Below are positions 1-8,160 of a DNA stretch of 64,000 nucleotides, piece after piece (within the stretch, counting starts at the first letter, position 1; the number at the start of each line of letters is the position of its first letter). Origin of the DNA: Bacteroidetes bacterium UBA4414 (lineage in GTDB: Bacteria; Bacteroidota; Bacteroidia; Chitinophagales; Chitinophagaceae); NCBI GenBank assembly GCA_002389765.1, contig DGQM01000028.1:62941-126940 (forward strand), given 5' to 3'. Both the position numbers and the translations under genes were made by a program. Below the pieces are notes generated by a model. It made no database searches. It saw nothing but the letters and a program-made list of their open reading frames with translations, and was not told the DNA's origin.

Positions 1-375
1 AAGCGTAATGATAATATGATCTGCATCACGGATAAAAGCTGCCGCTTCTGTCTGCGATTGATTGATAAGCGCCAACGCAGTATCAGCATCAGTATGCGAA
101 AAGCGGGTATGATGATCCCAACTGTTCCACAACTCATTCAGTTGAAATAGCTCGCCCTTTGTGTATTGTTTATTAATGACGTAGCTATCTATACTATTAG
201 CCACACTCAGCGGATTGAACAATATACCTTGCGGATTGCTGAGCACCGAAAACTTGTGCTGCAAAAGGCGTTCGCTCATGTTTTCTGTAAAACACGAGCC
301 TATCAGCATTATCTTATCTGTGTACCTGATGGGTTTTTGTATAGGTGGTACGTTCAGTTCAAGCGTCAGTTGCAT
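1..375 (-). CDS. GSCFA domain protein, N-terminal 125 residues (runs off the window)
   Basis: On the minus strand an ATG at 375 opens a frame that stays open to base 1, so only the first 125 residues are present. The translation starts MQLTLELNVPPIQKPIRYTD and contains IGSCFTENM, the signature that names the GSCFA family, followed by LSNPQGILFNP, also typical of that family. GSCFA proteins are related to SGNH/GDSL esterases; the serine of GSCF would be the nucleophile, but their substrate is not known to me. The start codon lies 3 bases after the stop of the upstream DUF1801 gene, so the two are probably cotranscribed. The family call is secure; the function is inferred. Confidence 0.88.
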   Translation of the reverse strand, partial: MQLTLELNVPPIQKPIRYTDKIMLIGSCFTENMSERLLQHKFSVLSNPQGILFNPLSVANSIDSYVINKQYTKGELFQLNELWNSWDHHTRFSHTDADTALALINQSQTEAAAFIRDADHIIITL

Positions 376-378
376 AAC

Positions 379-780
379 CTATACCCAACCTTGTTTTTTA
401 TAGGCATCATAGCCTGTTTTTAATGCCTGCTTTATTTGTTTCATCAATTCCTTATCAGTGGTTTTGATGTGGAAGCAGGCTTTACCTTTCAATGTTTTCA
501 AAAGCTCGGGGGCAATAGCTCCCTTCACAGTTTCGCTGCCATATACGGGCATAAAGTAGAAGCCTACATAGCCGCTTTGCAAAATTACGGAAGCAAATGC
601 CATGGCAGGATATTTACGTCCAAATGCCTCAACAGGTTTTTCGCTCCACAGGTCGTACTTGCCTTGTATATCTATACGCGCTTTTACAGTGCCTTTCTCA
701 TAAGGCTTCACCTCTTTTTTCACTGCTTCGAAGATTGCCAGCAGCTCTTCCTGTGTAAGTTTTGCCATATAGATAGCCAT
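379..780 (-). CDS. DUF1801-like small protein
   Basis: A 133-residue soluble protein that begins MAIYMAKLTQEELLAIFEAV; the ATG at residue 5 is an equally good start. The middle part (WSEKPVEAFGRKYPAMAFAS, then GYVGFYFMPVYG) and the helical lysine-rich end resemble the DUF1801/YdhG-like fold, whose members are small proteins of unsettled function, some with frataxin-like topology. No catalytic motif, signal peptide or membrane segment is visible. It is followed after 3 bases by the GSCFA gene on the same strand, and 152 bases separate it from divergent clpP. Family assignment is moderate and no function is claimed. Confidence 0.7.
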   Translation of the reverse strand: MAIYMAKLTQEELLAIFEAVKKEVKPYEKGTVKARIDIQGKYDLWSEKPVEAFGRKYPAMAFASVILQSGYVGFYFMPVYGSETVKGAIAPELLKTLKGKACFHIKTTDKELMKQIKQALKTGYDAYKKQGWV

Positions 781-883
781 TTATCGTGCAAAAAGTGACT
801 TTTTGCCTTGTACGAATATACGAATTGATAGTTTTGATGGCGGTAATGTGCCGTTATGTCTTATATTTATTTATGGATTGAAA

Positions 884-898
884 ATTGTCTTAGACAAT
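884..898. promoter_or_regulatory. Palindrome upstream of clpP
   Basis: ATTGTC-TTA-GACAAT forms a perfect 6-bp inverted repeat 35 bases before the clpP start; outer bases GGATTG and CAATCC give a second, wider pairing. It lies between divergent clpP and the DUF1801 gene. It could be an operator or an mRNA hairpin; no T-run follows, so it is not an intrinsic terminator. Confidence 0.4.
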
Positions 899-932
899 CC
901 AAAGATTAATTCTAGTTCAAAAATACGATTTT

Positions 933-1640
933 ATGAATCCAAACGAGTTTAACAAATATGCCATCAAACATCATGGCATCAGCAGCGCAACACTGCACAA
1001 CTATACTTCTGCTTTGTACAAAAATCCGATGGCACTTACTCCATATATCATTGAAGAGCGTCCGCTGAACGTAGCGTCTATGGACGTGTTCTCTCGTCTG
1101 ATGATGGATCGTATCATCTTCTTGGGCGAAGGCATCAATGACTATGTAGCCAACATCGTTACAGCACAGTTGTTGTTTTTGGAAAGTACAGACCGCAACC
1201 GCGATGTGCAGATGTACATCAACAGCCCGGGTGGTAGCGTATATGCAGGGTTAGGAATCTACGATACCATGCAAATCATCAATCCGGATGTATCTACTAT
1301 CTGTACAGGTATCGGCGCTTCTATGGCTGCGGTACTGATGTGCGCAGGTACAAAAGGTAAGCGCACAGCGCTGAAGCACAGCCGCATCATGATACACCAG
1401 CCATTGGGTGGTGCAGAAGGCCAGGCAAGCGATATCGAAATCACTGCGCGCGAAATAGGCAAGCTAAAAAAAGAACTGTACGATATCATTGCTACGCACA
1501 GCGGACAGAAATTCAGCAAAGTAGAAAAAGACAGTGACCGCGACTATTGGATGACAGCACAGGAAGCCAAAGACTATGGTATGGTAGATGAAGTGCTGGA
1601 ACGCAACCCACGCAAAGCAGGTGGCGAAGAAGCTAAATAA
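933..1640 (+). CDS. clpP: ATP-dependent Clp protease proteolytic subunit
   Basis: ClpP forms the 14-mer peptidase barrel that degrades unfolded and tagged proteins delivered by ClpX or ClpA/C. The 235-residue product has the catalytic triad: Ser130 in GIGASMAAVL, His155 in IMIHQPLGG and Asp200 in VEKDSDRD; YINSPGGSV is the oxyanion/strand motif. About 35 residues precede the usual start of homology, longer than the 14-residue propeptide of the E. coli enzyme, so a propeptide or a slightly extended N-terminus is likely. clpX is not adjacent. A strong bidirectional terminator follows 20 bases after the stop. The family is unambiguous. Confidence 0.97.
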   Translation: MNPNEFNKYAIKHHGISSATLHNYTSALYKNPMALTPYIIEERPLNVASMDVFSRLMMDRIIFLGEGINDYVANIVTAQLLFLESTDRNRDVQMYINSPGGSVYAGLGIYDTMQIINPDVSTICTGIGASMAAVLMCAGTKGKRTALKHSRIMIHQPLGGAEGQASDIEITAREIGKLKKELYDIIATHSGQKFSKVEKDSDRDYWMTAQEAKDYGMVDEVLERNPRKAGGEEAK

Positions 1641-1660
1641 TACAGCTTACTATAAAAAGA

Positions 1661-1690
1661 AAAAGACCGGAACATATCCGGTCTTTTTTT
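1661..1690. terminator. Bidirectional intrinsic terminator between clpP and the RapZ-fusion gene
   Basis: AAAAGACCGG and CCGGTCTTTT pair around a 7-base loop, with an A-run on one side and a T-run on the other. It can stop clpP transcription on the plus strand and the operon ending at 1710 on the minus strand. Confidence 0.9.
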
Positions 1691-1709
1691 ATTGTGCTTT
1701 AATCATTGT

Positions 1710-3173
1710 CTATTCTCCCAACACCCATTTTTCCTGATTGAGATGGGTAACCGTAACAGGGATGTTGTATTTGCTTTGCAGGTATTTTGCCAATGTTTCT
1801 GCAGCATATACAGAGCGGTGCTGCCCGCCTGTGCAGCCAAACGCTACGCTCAGGTTTTCGAAACCACGTGCCAGATAATCATCCACATTCAGTGATACCA
1901 AGCCATATACCTGTGCCAAAAACTCAGGCATGCGTGTTTCGCGCTCCAGAAATTGTTTTACTGCTTCGTCTTTGCCTGTCTGGTGTTTGTAGGCTGCATA
2001 CCTGCCGGGGTTTAGTAACCCACGACAATCAAAAACATAACCACCCCCATGGCTGCCTTTATCTTTTGGTATACCGTTTTTGTAAGAGAAGCTTACTATC
2101 TGCACTTGCAGTTTAGCAGTCTCTGTATGTTCCGGCTGCGAATAGCGGCTTTGCATTTCTGCGCTGGAAAGGCGTTCTAACAGTTTGCGTATTTCAGGAT
2201 ATGCCGGCAAGTGCGGATTTACCGCCAGGAAGTTCTCCAGATTTTTCAGTGCAGGCCCTATACTGCTTACAAAGTGTGGTTTGTGTTGCAACAACCCACG
2301 GAAGCCGTAAGCACCCAATACCTGCAGTATGCGCAGCAATACAAATTGCAGATAACCACGGCGGAAGTGGATTTCATCAACACGCGTAATGTGCAGATTA
2401 TTCAGGCTGGTCATGTAGCCGTTCAGCAGGTCTTCTTTCCACGCATCAGGCAATTGTGCTTTTGCCTGCCACAGCAGCGATGCAATATCGTATTGCGGCG
2501 GGCCTTGCATAGCACCCTGAAAATCTATGAAGTAAACATTGCCTTCGTGCACCATGATGTTGCGGCTCTGAAAGTCACGATACATCAGCATTTGCGGCTG
2601 TATGCGTCCCAACTCTTTACTCATCTGCTCCATTTCATCCATCAGCAGCGCGCGGTCATACTGTATGTTTTGCAGGTCTGCAAAGTAGAATTTGAAATAC
2701 AGTAAATCGGCCATGATGGCTTTTTCATCAAAAGCGCGTGTGCCATAGCATTGATAATAATCTGCCTCTCTACCGGCTATCCATTGCATCTTAGCAAGCT
2801 GCTCCAGCGCTTTATGAAAATACTGACGCACATTGTCTGAATGGCCGTCTTTATGCAGCATATCGAACAACGAAGTACCGCCAAGATCTTGCTGCAGGTA
2901 GAATTTTTTGTCTTTGCTAATGCAATACACCTGCGGCACATTTATCTCATGCTTGCGCAGCAGTTCTGTAAAGTAGAAGTAAGAATTGTTTTCTGGTATG
3001 TTGGTGTTGTAGGTACCTATGGCACTGATATTGCCCGCAGATAAGCGATAGTATCTCCTGTCTGAACCTGATACAGGCAAAATATTTACCTGTTCGGGTG
3101 CTACGCCAAAATGATCTTCAAATAATTTTTCCAGTGTGCTGATGGTCTGTGTTGATGGCTTGTTAGCGGTCAT
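1710..3173 (-). CDS. Sugar kinase-like phosphotransferase fused to RapZ C-terminal domain
   Basis: A 487-residue two-domain protein. Residues 1 to about 330 form an aminoglycoside-phosphotransferase-like kinase: the catalytic loop is MYRDFQSRNIM (Asp200, Asn205) and the metal aspartate is Asp217 in YFIDFQGA. This resembles AmgK-type anomeric kinases that phosphorylate MurNAc or GlcNAc; the usual catalytic-loop His is Tyr198. Residues from about 353 to the end match the C-terminal half of RapZ, with FDCRGLLNPG and GCTGGQHRSVY, the half that in E. coli RapZ senses glucosamine-6-phosphate. The N-terminal P-loop kinase half of RapZ is absent. It is the last gene of an operon after lpxH-like and sixA-like genes and overlaps the latter by 4 bases. 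Amino-sugar salvage or sensing is an inference. Confidence 0.85.
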   Translation of the reverse strand: MTANKPSTQTISTLEKLFEDHFGVAPEQVNILPVSGSDRRYYRLSAGNISAIGTYNTNIPENNSYFYFTELLRKHEINVPQVYCISKDKKFYLQQDLGGTSLFDMLHKDGHSDNVRQYFHKALEQLAKMQWIAGREADYYQCYGTRAFDEKAIMADLLYFKFYFADLQNIQYDRALLMDEMEQMSKELGRIQPQMLMYRDFQSRNIMVHEGNVYFIDFQGAMQGPPQYDIASLLWQAKAQLPDAWKEDLLNGYMTSLNNLHITRVDEIHFRRGYLQFVLLRILQVLGAYGFRGLLQHKPHFVSSIGPALKNLENFLAVNPHLPAYPEIRKLLERLSSAEMQSRYSQPEHTETAKLQVQIVSFSYKNGIPKDKGSHGGGYVFDCRGLLNPGRYAAYKHQTGKDEAVKQFLERETRMPEFLAQVYGLVSLNVDDYLARGFENLSVAFGCTGGQHRSVYAAETLAKYLQSKYNIPVTVTHLNQEKWVLGE

Positions 3174-3670
3174 ATTACATTCTTAGGATAGTCAAATAAA
3201 AATACTTCTTTGTTTGTTCTGTTGAATTCGTTCCATTGCTCGGCTTTGAACTTTGCACCTACCAAGCCGCATGTAGGCATATTGTCTGTACAGAATTTAT
3301 CGGATAGCTCATTTACAAATTCAGTGATGCCGGGGTTGTGCGCTACGATGAATACGGTCTTTACTTCGTCTGCCACTTCGTACAGTACTTCTTCAAAAAC
3401 GCTCGGGATGCAGTGATACAGCTTTTCTTCCCACACGATTTTGCCCTCGTCATACCCTATTGCTTTGGCAATTTTTTTAGCTGTTTGCTTAGCACGTTTT
3501 GCGGTGCTGGCTACGATAAGGTCGGGCAGCAGGTTTTGCTTCTTCAGTCTTTCGCCCATCATCGGGGCATCTTTTTCACCACGGTCATTCAGGGGTCTTT
3601 CAAAATCGCTTTGCAAAGGATTAGCCCAGCTCGACTTCGCGTGTCTTATCATCACAAGGGTTCGTTCCAT
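3170..3670 (-). CDS. SixA-like histidine phosphatase
   Basis: A 166-residue member of the histidine phosphatase superfamily in the short SixA-like branch. The phosphate-accepting motif is IRHAKSSWA near residue 9 (RHG variant), the Arg of LNDRGEKDA is in the expected place, and the second catalytic His is in FIVAHNPGITEF. SixA removes phosphate from phosphohistidine on phosphotransfer proteins; in this lineage the substrate is unknown. There is no signal peptide, so it is cytoplasmic. It overlaps the kinase/RapZ gene by 4 bases (ATGA) and begins 4 bases after the lpxH-like gene, so all three are cotranscribed. Confidence 0.88.
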   Translation of the reverse strand: MERTLVMIRHAKSSWANPLQSDFERPLNDRGEKDAPMMGERLKKQNLLPDLIVASTAKRAKQTAKKIAKAIGYDEGKIVWEEKLYHCIPSVFEEVLYEVADEVKTVFIVAHNPGITEFVNELSDKFCTDNMPTCGLVGAKFKAEQWNEFNRTNKEVFLFDYPKNVI

Positions 3671-3674
3671 ATTG

Positions 3675-4433
3675 TTACTTGCCTTTATAGTATTCCAGTT
3701 TTAAATCTTTGCCGTCAAAAACACCATAGCTGTTGTAGTGTATCCAGTCGCCCAGGTTTACATACAGGCTGTTGTTGGGCAGTGGGTATTCCAGTGCAAG
3801 ATGCCTGTGCCCGAAGATGAAATAGTCTATCGGTTCGTGCTTCAGCCTTTCTAAAGCATACTGCACCAGCCATTCTTTTTCAGGTCCCAGAAAAGGGTCG
3901 TCTTCAACACTGTGTTTTGGTCCTAGTCTGCTGAACCACTCTGCCATACCCACGCCCGTATCGGGGTGTATGCGCCTGTAGAGCCATTGTGAAATCCTGT
4001 TGCGTAGTACGCTCTTCAGCACTTTATAGCCATGATCTCCGGGACCGAGGCCATCACCATGCGCTATTACAAAACGCTTGCCGTTGAATGTTCGCTCGAT
4101 AGGTTCGTGATGCACAGGTATATTCAACTCTTCCTGAAAATAGCCACGCATCCATAAATCATGATTACCCGTAAAAGCTTCTATTGGTAGCCCGCTGTCG
4201 CTAAGCTCTGCCAGCTTGCCAAGGAAGCGGGTGTAGCCTTTCGGCACTACTTTTTTGTATTCAAACCATGCATCGAAGATATCGCCGACCAAGAAGAGTT
4301 GTGCAGCGTCTTTTTTTATTTCGTCCAGCCAATTGCATAACCTCCTTTCACGGGCAAGGCTCGTTTCTCTATCGGGTATACCGAGATGAAAATCGGATGC
4401 GAAATAAATTTTTTTGCCTTCGGGTAAATCCAT
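3675..4433 (-). CDS. lpxH: UDP-2,3-diacylglucosamine diphosphatase-like metallophosphoesterase
   Basis: A 252-residue calcineurin-type phosphoesterase. The metal-binding motifs occur in order: DFHLG near residue 14, GDIFDAW, GNHDLWM, AHGDGLGPGD and FGHRHLA. The FDAW and GDGLGPGD elements match LpxH-family enzymes, which hydrolyse UDP-2,3-diacyl-GlcN to lipid X in lipid A synthesis at the inner face of the cytoplasmic membrane. The IHPDTGVGMAEWFSRLG segment fits the lipid-binding insertion. It is the first gene of a three-gene minus operon. LpxH function is likely but not proved by sequence alone. Confidence 0.85.
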   Translation of the reverse strand: MDLPEGKKIYFASDFHLGIPDRETSLARERRLCNWLDEIKKDAAQLFLVGDIFDAWFEYKKVVPKGYTRFLGKLAELSDSGLPIEAFTGNHDLWMRGYFQEELNIPVHHEPIERTFNGKRFVIAHGDGLGPGDHGYKVLKSVLRNRISQWLYRRIHPDTGVGMAEWFSRLGPKHSVEDDPFLGPEKEWLVQYALERLKHEPIDYFIFGHRHLALEYPLPNNSLYVNLGDWIHYNSYGVFDGKDLKLEYYKGK

Positions 4434-4538
4434 GAATTATTGGCTCGGATGGGGCTGCAAATTACTGTAAAATAAGCAATTCGCCATAGAATAGGGTTTA
4501 TTAAAACCTGCTTAAAAATGACAGGCTCAAAAAAATAT

Positions 4539-4571
4539 TTTGGAAATCTGAAAAACACGCACATATCTTTG
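4539..4571 (+). promoter_or_regulatory. Bacteroidota-type promoter of the SAM-regulated methionine operon
   Basis: TTTG at 4539-4542 and TATCTTTG at 4564-4571 are separated by 21 bases and match the Bacteroidota housekeeping consensus TTTG-N(about 19-21)-TAnnTTTG. Transcription would begin a few bases later, just before the riboswitch P1 stem. Confidence 0.7.
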
Positions 4572-4589
4572 CACCAGTTCTTTACAACA

Positions 4590-4710
4590 TCGCTTATCAA
4601 GAAAGGTGGAGGGTTATGGCCCGATGATACCTTAGCAACCTCCTCAACACATAGTGTTGAGAACTGGTGCTAATTCCATCCTGCAGCAATGCGGGGCAGA
4701 TAAGTCAGAA
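4590..4710 (+). ncRNA. SAM-I (S-box) riboswitch
   Basis: The leader has the S-box core: CTTATCAAGAAAGGTGGAGG, GGCCCGATGATACC, TAGCAACCTCC, a GTGTTGAG hairpin, then GGTGCTAATTCC and GATAAG. P1 pairs CTTATC (4593-4598) with GATAAG (4699-4704). This class binds S-adenosylmethionine and switches methionine genes off. The downstream genes are a cystathionine gamma-synthase-type enzyme and homoserine dehydrogenase, and a strong terminator lies about 50 bases after P1, so control by transcription attenuation is the expected mechanism. Confidence 0.95.
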
Positions 4711-4756
4711 GCAAAAGCTTGAAAGTATCGACCGAAAGGTTGTACACATAAAACTC

Positions 4757-4793
4757 AAAAGCTCCTCTGATTTATCGGCGGAGCTTTTTTTGT
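4757..4793 (+). terminator. Riboswitch-controlled intrinsic terminator
   Basis: AAAAGCTCC pairs with GGAGCTTTT (stem ends at 4765 and 4780) and is followed by a run of T. It lies between the SAM-I aptamer and the operon and would form when SAM is bound. Confidence 0.88.
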
Positions 4794-4844
4794 GACCATG
4801 CACAAAGGCGCTCTGCCGATAACAAACCATCTTCCTTGGTAACG

Positions 4845-4875
4845 AATTGTATCGAAATAAAATTTCGTAACAATT
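4845..4875 (+). promoter_or_regulatory. Long palindrome in the metB leader
   Basis: AATTGT-at-CGAAAT-AAA-ATTTCG-ta-ACAATT is a 31-base inverted repeat with 12 perfect pairs and one 2-base internal mismatch, ending 18 bases before the start codon. No T-run follows. It could be a second operator or an mRNA hairpin downstream of the attenuator. Confidence 0.55.
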
Positions 4876-4893
4876 TAAAATCAAGAAGATAAC

Positions 4894-6075
4894 ATGAGCA
4901 ACGCAACACAACTCATCCACAGCATTCCGGTAGATCCGCTGACAGGTTCCATCTCTGTGCCTATTTACCAAACATCCACTTTTGTGCAGGAAGCACCGGG
5001 CGAACACAAAGGCTACGACTATGCACGCAGCAACAACCCGACCCGCGAAACGCTGGAAAAAATTGTAGCCCTTCTGGAAGGGGGCGAGAGAGCATCAGCA
5101 TTTGCCAGTGGCCTTGCAGCAATAGACGCAGTAGTAAAACTGCTGGAAAGCGGTGACGAGATACTGGCAGTAGACGACATATACGGTGGTGCCTTCCGCC
5201 TGTTTACACACATCTATGCAAAATTCGGCATCAAAGTAAACTACACAGACACTACAGACATAGCCAATGTTATAGATGCCATTACCCCGAAAACAAAACT
5301 GATATGGCTGGAAACACCAACTAACCCAACGCTGAAAATCAGCGATATCCAAACTATTGCTACCATTGCAAAGCAGCACAACATATTGCTGTGTGTAGAT
5401 AACACTTTCGCATCGCCAATACTGCAGCAGCCTATCAAACTGGGTGCAGACATCGTAGTGCACAGTGCTACAAAATACTTAGGCGGCCACAGTGATTTGA
5501 TAGCGGGCATTGTGGTAAGTGCTACGCAGGAACTGGGCGATAAAATCAAATTCATACAAAACGCAAGTGGTGCTATCCTTGCCCCGCACGATAGCTGGTT
5601 GGTGATACGTGGTGTAGAAACACTGCACCTGCGTGTTAAGGAGCACAGCCGCAATGCACTGGCAGTAGCGCAGTATTTGGAAAAACATCCGGCTATTGAC
5701 AAAGTGTACTACCCGGGCCTGAAGTCTCATCCTAACCACGACATAGCTGCCAAACAACAACTGGGCTTTGGTGGTATCGTATCCTTCACGCTGAAGAACA
5801 ATACAGAAGAAGCGGCAAGGGCTGTAGTCTGTAGTACCAAACTGTTTAAACTGGCAGAGAGCCTGGGCGGCGTGAAGAGCCTGCTGTGCCACCCTGCACA
5901 GATGACGCATAAATCTATCCCTGCAGAAAAACGCCGTGCGGCAGGTGTGGTAGATAGCCTGATACGCCTGAGCGTGGGATTGGAAGAAGCAGACGACCTG
6001 ATACGCGATATAGAGCAGGCACTGAACAAAGCACAAACATTTGTAGCAGAAATAAAAGTAGCTGCATTTCAATAA
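4894..6075 (+). CDS. metB: Cystathionine gamma-synthase / trans-sulfuration family PLP enzyme
   Basis: A 393-residue Cys/Met-metabolism PLP enzyme. The PLP-binding lysine is Lys194 in HSATKYLGGHSD; YARSNNPTR near residue 43 and VVDSLIRLSVGLEE near the C-terminus are family signatures. Members replace the activated hydroxyl of homoserine with cysteine (cystathionine gamma-synthase) or cleave cystathionine; sequence alone does not separate synthase from gamma-lyase. The SAM riboswitch upstream and homoserine dehydrogenase 52 bases downstream favour a biosynthetic role, so metB is the preferred name. The leader contains the attenuator and an additional palindrome. Confidence 0.9.
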   Translation: MSNATQLIHSIPVDPLTGSISVPIYQTSTFVQEAPGEHKGYDYARSNNPTRETLEKIVALLEGGERASAFASGLAAIDAVVKLLESGDEILAVDDIYGGAFRLFTHIYAKFGIKVNYTDTTDIANVIDAITPKTKLIWLETPTNPTLKISDIQTIATIAKQHNILLCVDNTFASPILQQPIKLGADIVVHSATKYLGGHSDLIAGIVVSATQELGDKIKFIQNASGAILAPHDSWLVIRGVETLHLRVKEHSRNALAVAQYLEKHPAIDKVYYPGLKSHPNHDIAAKQQLGFGGIVSFTLKNNTEEAARAVVCSTKLFKLAESLGGVKSLLCHPAQMTHKSIPAEKRRAAGVVDSLIRLSVGLEEADDLIRDIEQALNKAQTFVAEIKVAAFQ

Positions 6076-6127
6076 TCAAATTACCCGCAGTGGTAAATGT
6101 ATAAACACAATTAAAAAAGAGAAAACA

Positions 6128-7381
6128 ATGTCTATTCAACAAAAGAAATTAAGCATCGGCCTGTTTGGCTTTGGTGTAGTAGGTACAGGTTTGTACAAAG
6201 TATTGCAACAAACACCATCGCTGAATGCGGAGATTAAAAAAGTGTGTATCAAGCACCCGGAGAAAAAACGTGAAGCCCCTGAAACACTATTCACCACAGA
6301 CCCCGAATTGCTGCTGAGCGATGATAGCATCAATGTAATAGTAGAGCTGATAGATGATGCAGATGCTGCATACTACATCGTGTCTCGCGCACTGGCATCG
6401 GGCAAGGCAGTAGTAAGTGCCAACAAAAAAATGATTGCAGAACACCTGCCTGAGTTGCTGGTGTTGCAGAAAAAATACAATGTGCCTTTCTTGTACGAGA
6501 GTGCGGCATGTGCAAGTATCCCCGTTATCCGCAATCTGGAAGAGTATTATGATAACGACTTGTTGCAAGGCATCAACGGTATTGTAAACGGTTCTACCAA
6601 CTACATCCTTACACGTGTGTTTCAAGATAAGCTGAGCTTTGAAGATGCGCTGCTGCAGGCACAAGTTGAAGGCTTTGCAGAAAGTAACCCTGCACTGGAT
6701 GTAGAAGGTATAGATGCGGTAAATAAATTGTCTATCCTGTTGACGCACGCTTACGGTATTGTATCTCACCCTTCAGAGATAATACACAGCGGTATACAAA
6801 ATCTGCAGGTACACGATGCGGTATTTGCCAAAGAGAAAGGCTACGAAATTAAACTGGTAGCACAGGCTAAGAAACTGGAAGATGGCGATGTAGCTGCATT
6901 TGTATTGCCACAGTTTGTAGATGCTGCCAACCAGCTATACAATGTGCGTAATGAGTACAATGGTGTGGTGATAGAAAGCGGCTTGGCAGATAAGCAGTTT
7001 TTCTACGGCAAGGGTGCCGGTAGTTTCCCTACAGCATCTGCTGTACTGAGCGACCTTAGTGCACTGCGCTACGATTACAAATACGAGTACAAGAAACTGA
7101 ACAATAAAATAGCGGGCGATTTGACCAACGATTTCTTCTTGCGTGTATACGTAAGTTTTGAAGGATTGTTTCAAGTGCCGCACGAGCGTTTTGAACGCAT
7201 TGAAGAATGGAGCAGCAGCGAAAAGCGTTGCCATGTGATAGGCATCATCCGTTTCTCAAAACTGAAAGAAAGCAACTGGTGGAAGAAAAAAGGAACATCG
7301 CTGATAGTATGGCCCGATGCTTTTGTAAACAATGTAGAGGAGCGCATTCATGAAGAAGAAAGCGCACTGGCTTTTGTTTAG
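6128..7381 (+). CDS. hom: Homoserine dehydrogenase
   Basis: A 417-residue enzyme that reduces aspartate semialdehyde to homoserine. The Rossmann motif GLFGFGVVGTGLYKVL is at about residues 11-26; VVSANKKMI and GIVNGSTNYILTRV carry the conserved catalytic-domain residues, and GKGAGSFPTASAVLSDL closes the catalytic part. The last 90 residues are not an obvious ACT domain. It lacks an aspartokinase fusion. It is the second gene of the SAM-riboswitch operon and supplies homoserine to the preceding enzyme. Its 3' end overlaps the convergent TIGR02757 gene by 4 bases. Confidence 0.93.
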   Translation: MSIQQKKLSIGLFGFGVVGTGLYKVLQQTPSLNAEIKKVCIKHPEKKREAPETLFTTDPELLLSDDSINVIVELIDDADAAYYIVSRALASGKAVVSANKKMIAEHLPELLVLQKKYNVPFLYESAACASIPVIRNLEEYYDNDLLQGINGIVNGSTNYILTRVFQDKLSFEDALLQAQVEGFAESNPALDVEGIDAVNKLSILLTHAYGIVSHPSEIIHSGIQNLQVHDAVFAKEKGYEIKLVAQAKKLEDGDVAAFVLPQFVDAANQLYNVRNEYNGVVIESGLADKQFFYGKGAGSFPTASAVLSDLSALRYDYKYEYKKLNNKIAGDLTNDFFLRVYVSFEGLFQVPHERFERIEEWSSSEKRCHVIGIIRFSKLKESNWWKKKGTSLIVWPDAFVNNVEERIHEEESALAFV

Positions 7382-8151
7382 AAACGCTCCTCGGCACCTA
7401 GCCCGAATAGTGCATAATCATACACCGCAGGGTCTTCAGGGTTCAACTCGCGAAGGCTCTGCGTTAAAGCTACCGCGTTTTGCCAGTCTGATTTTTCGTT
7501 GCGGATAAGTCTCAGGCGAAACGCCACCCTGCCAACATGAACATCAAGCGGACAAACCAACTGGCGTGGACTTATTTTTTTCCAGATGCCAAAATCCACG
7601 CCATGGTTGTCCGTTCTTACCATCCAACGCAAATACATATTGATGCGCTTGCATGCAGATTTTCTAGCAGGTGTGGCTATATGTTTTCTTGTCCTTTCAG
7701 GATGCTCTATAGAGAAGAAGTAATTGTGAAAATGTATGAGCGCCTGCTCTACAGTATCGTGCCTGTAAGTAGCGTCGGGTACAAATGCATCTTCAAGGCT
7801 GTTGTATTGGCTGTAGTGGTATTGCAAAAAGTATATAAAGTACAGCAAGTCTGTAGCATTGAAGGTACGATGCGCAAAGCCCAACATTTTCTTCAAGTCA
7901 GTGTCCTGATGATTCACGATAAAATTGTGCGGGGCATCATCCATCCACTGCATTATTTTATTGGTACTGTTGATGATGCTGGTACGGTTGCCCCATGCCA
8001 ACACAGCGGCGAATAATCCTGCAATTTCAATATCCTGCCGCTTAGTAAAGCGGTGCGGAACAACGATGGGATCGCCCTTAATAAAAGAAGGCTGATTATA
8101 CAGCCTTACTTTTTCGTCCAATAATTTTTTGAGTGCTTTTATATCCTGCAT
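7378..8151 (-). CDS. TIGR02757 (DUF2400) family protein
   Basis: A 257-residue protein of a conserved bacterial family of unknown function. Recognisable elements are GLFAAVLAWGNRTSI, FAHRTFNATDLLYF, KRINMYLRWMVR and PLDVHVGRVAFRLRL. The last two resemble the helix-hairpin-helix and catalytic region of DNA glycosylases, so a nucleic-acid role is possible but unproven. It lies 9 bases after the cyclophilin gene on the same strand. The 4-base tail overlap with convergent hom leaves no terminator between them. Confidence 0.85.
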   Translation of the reverse strand: MQDIKALKKLLDEKVRLYNQPSFIKGDPIVVPHRFTKRQDIEIAGLFAAVLAWGNRTSIINSTNKIMQWMDDAPHNFIVNHQDTDLKKMLGFAHRTFNATDLLYFIYFLQYHYSQYNSLEDAFVPDATYRHDTVEQALIHFHNYFFSIEHPERTRKHIATPARKSACKRINMYLRWMVRTDNHGVDFGIWKKISPRQLVCPLDVHVGRVAFRLRLIRNEKSDWQNAVALTQSLRELNPEDPAVYDYALFGLGAEERF

Positions 8152-8160
8152 AAGCAGTTA

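Noticed and set aside
884..898. Intrinsic terminator upstream of clpP
   Set aside because: The hairpin is short, lacks a T-run, and lies between divergent genes, so an operator or leader hairpin is more likely.
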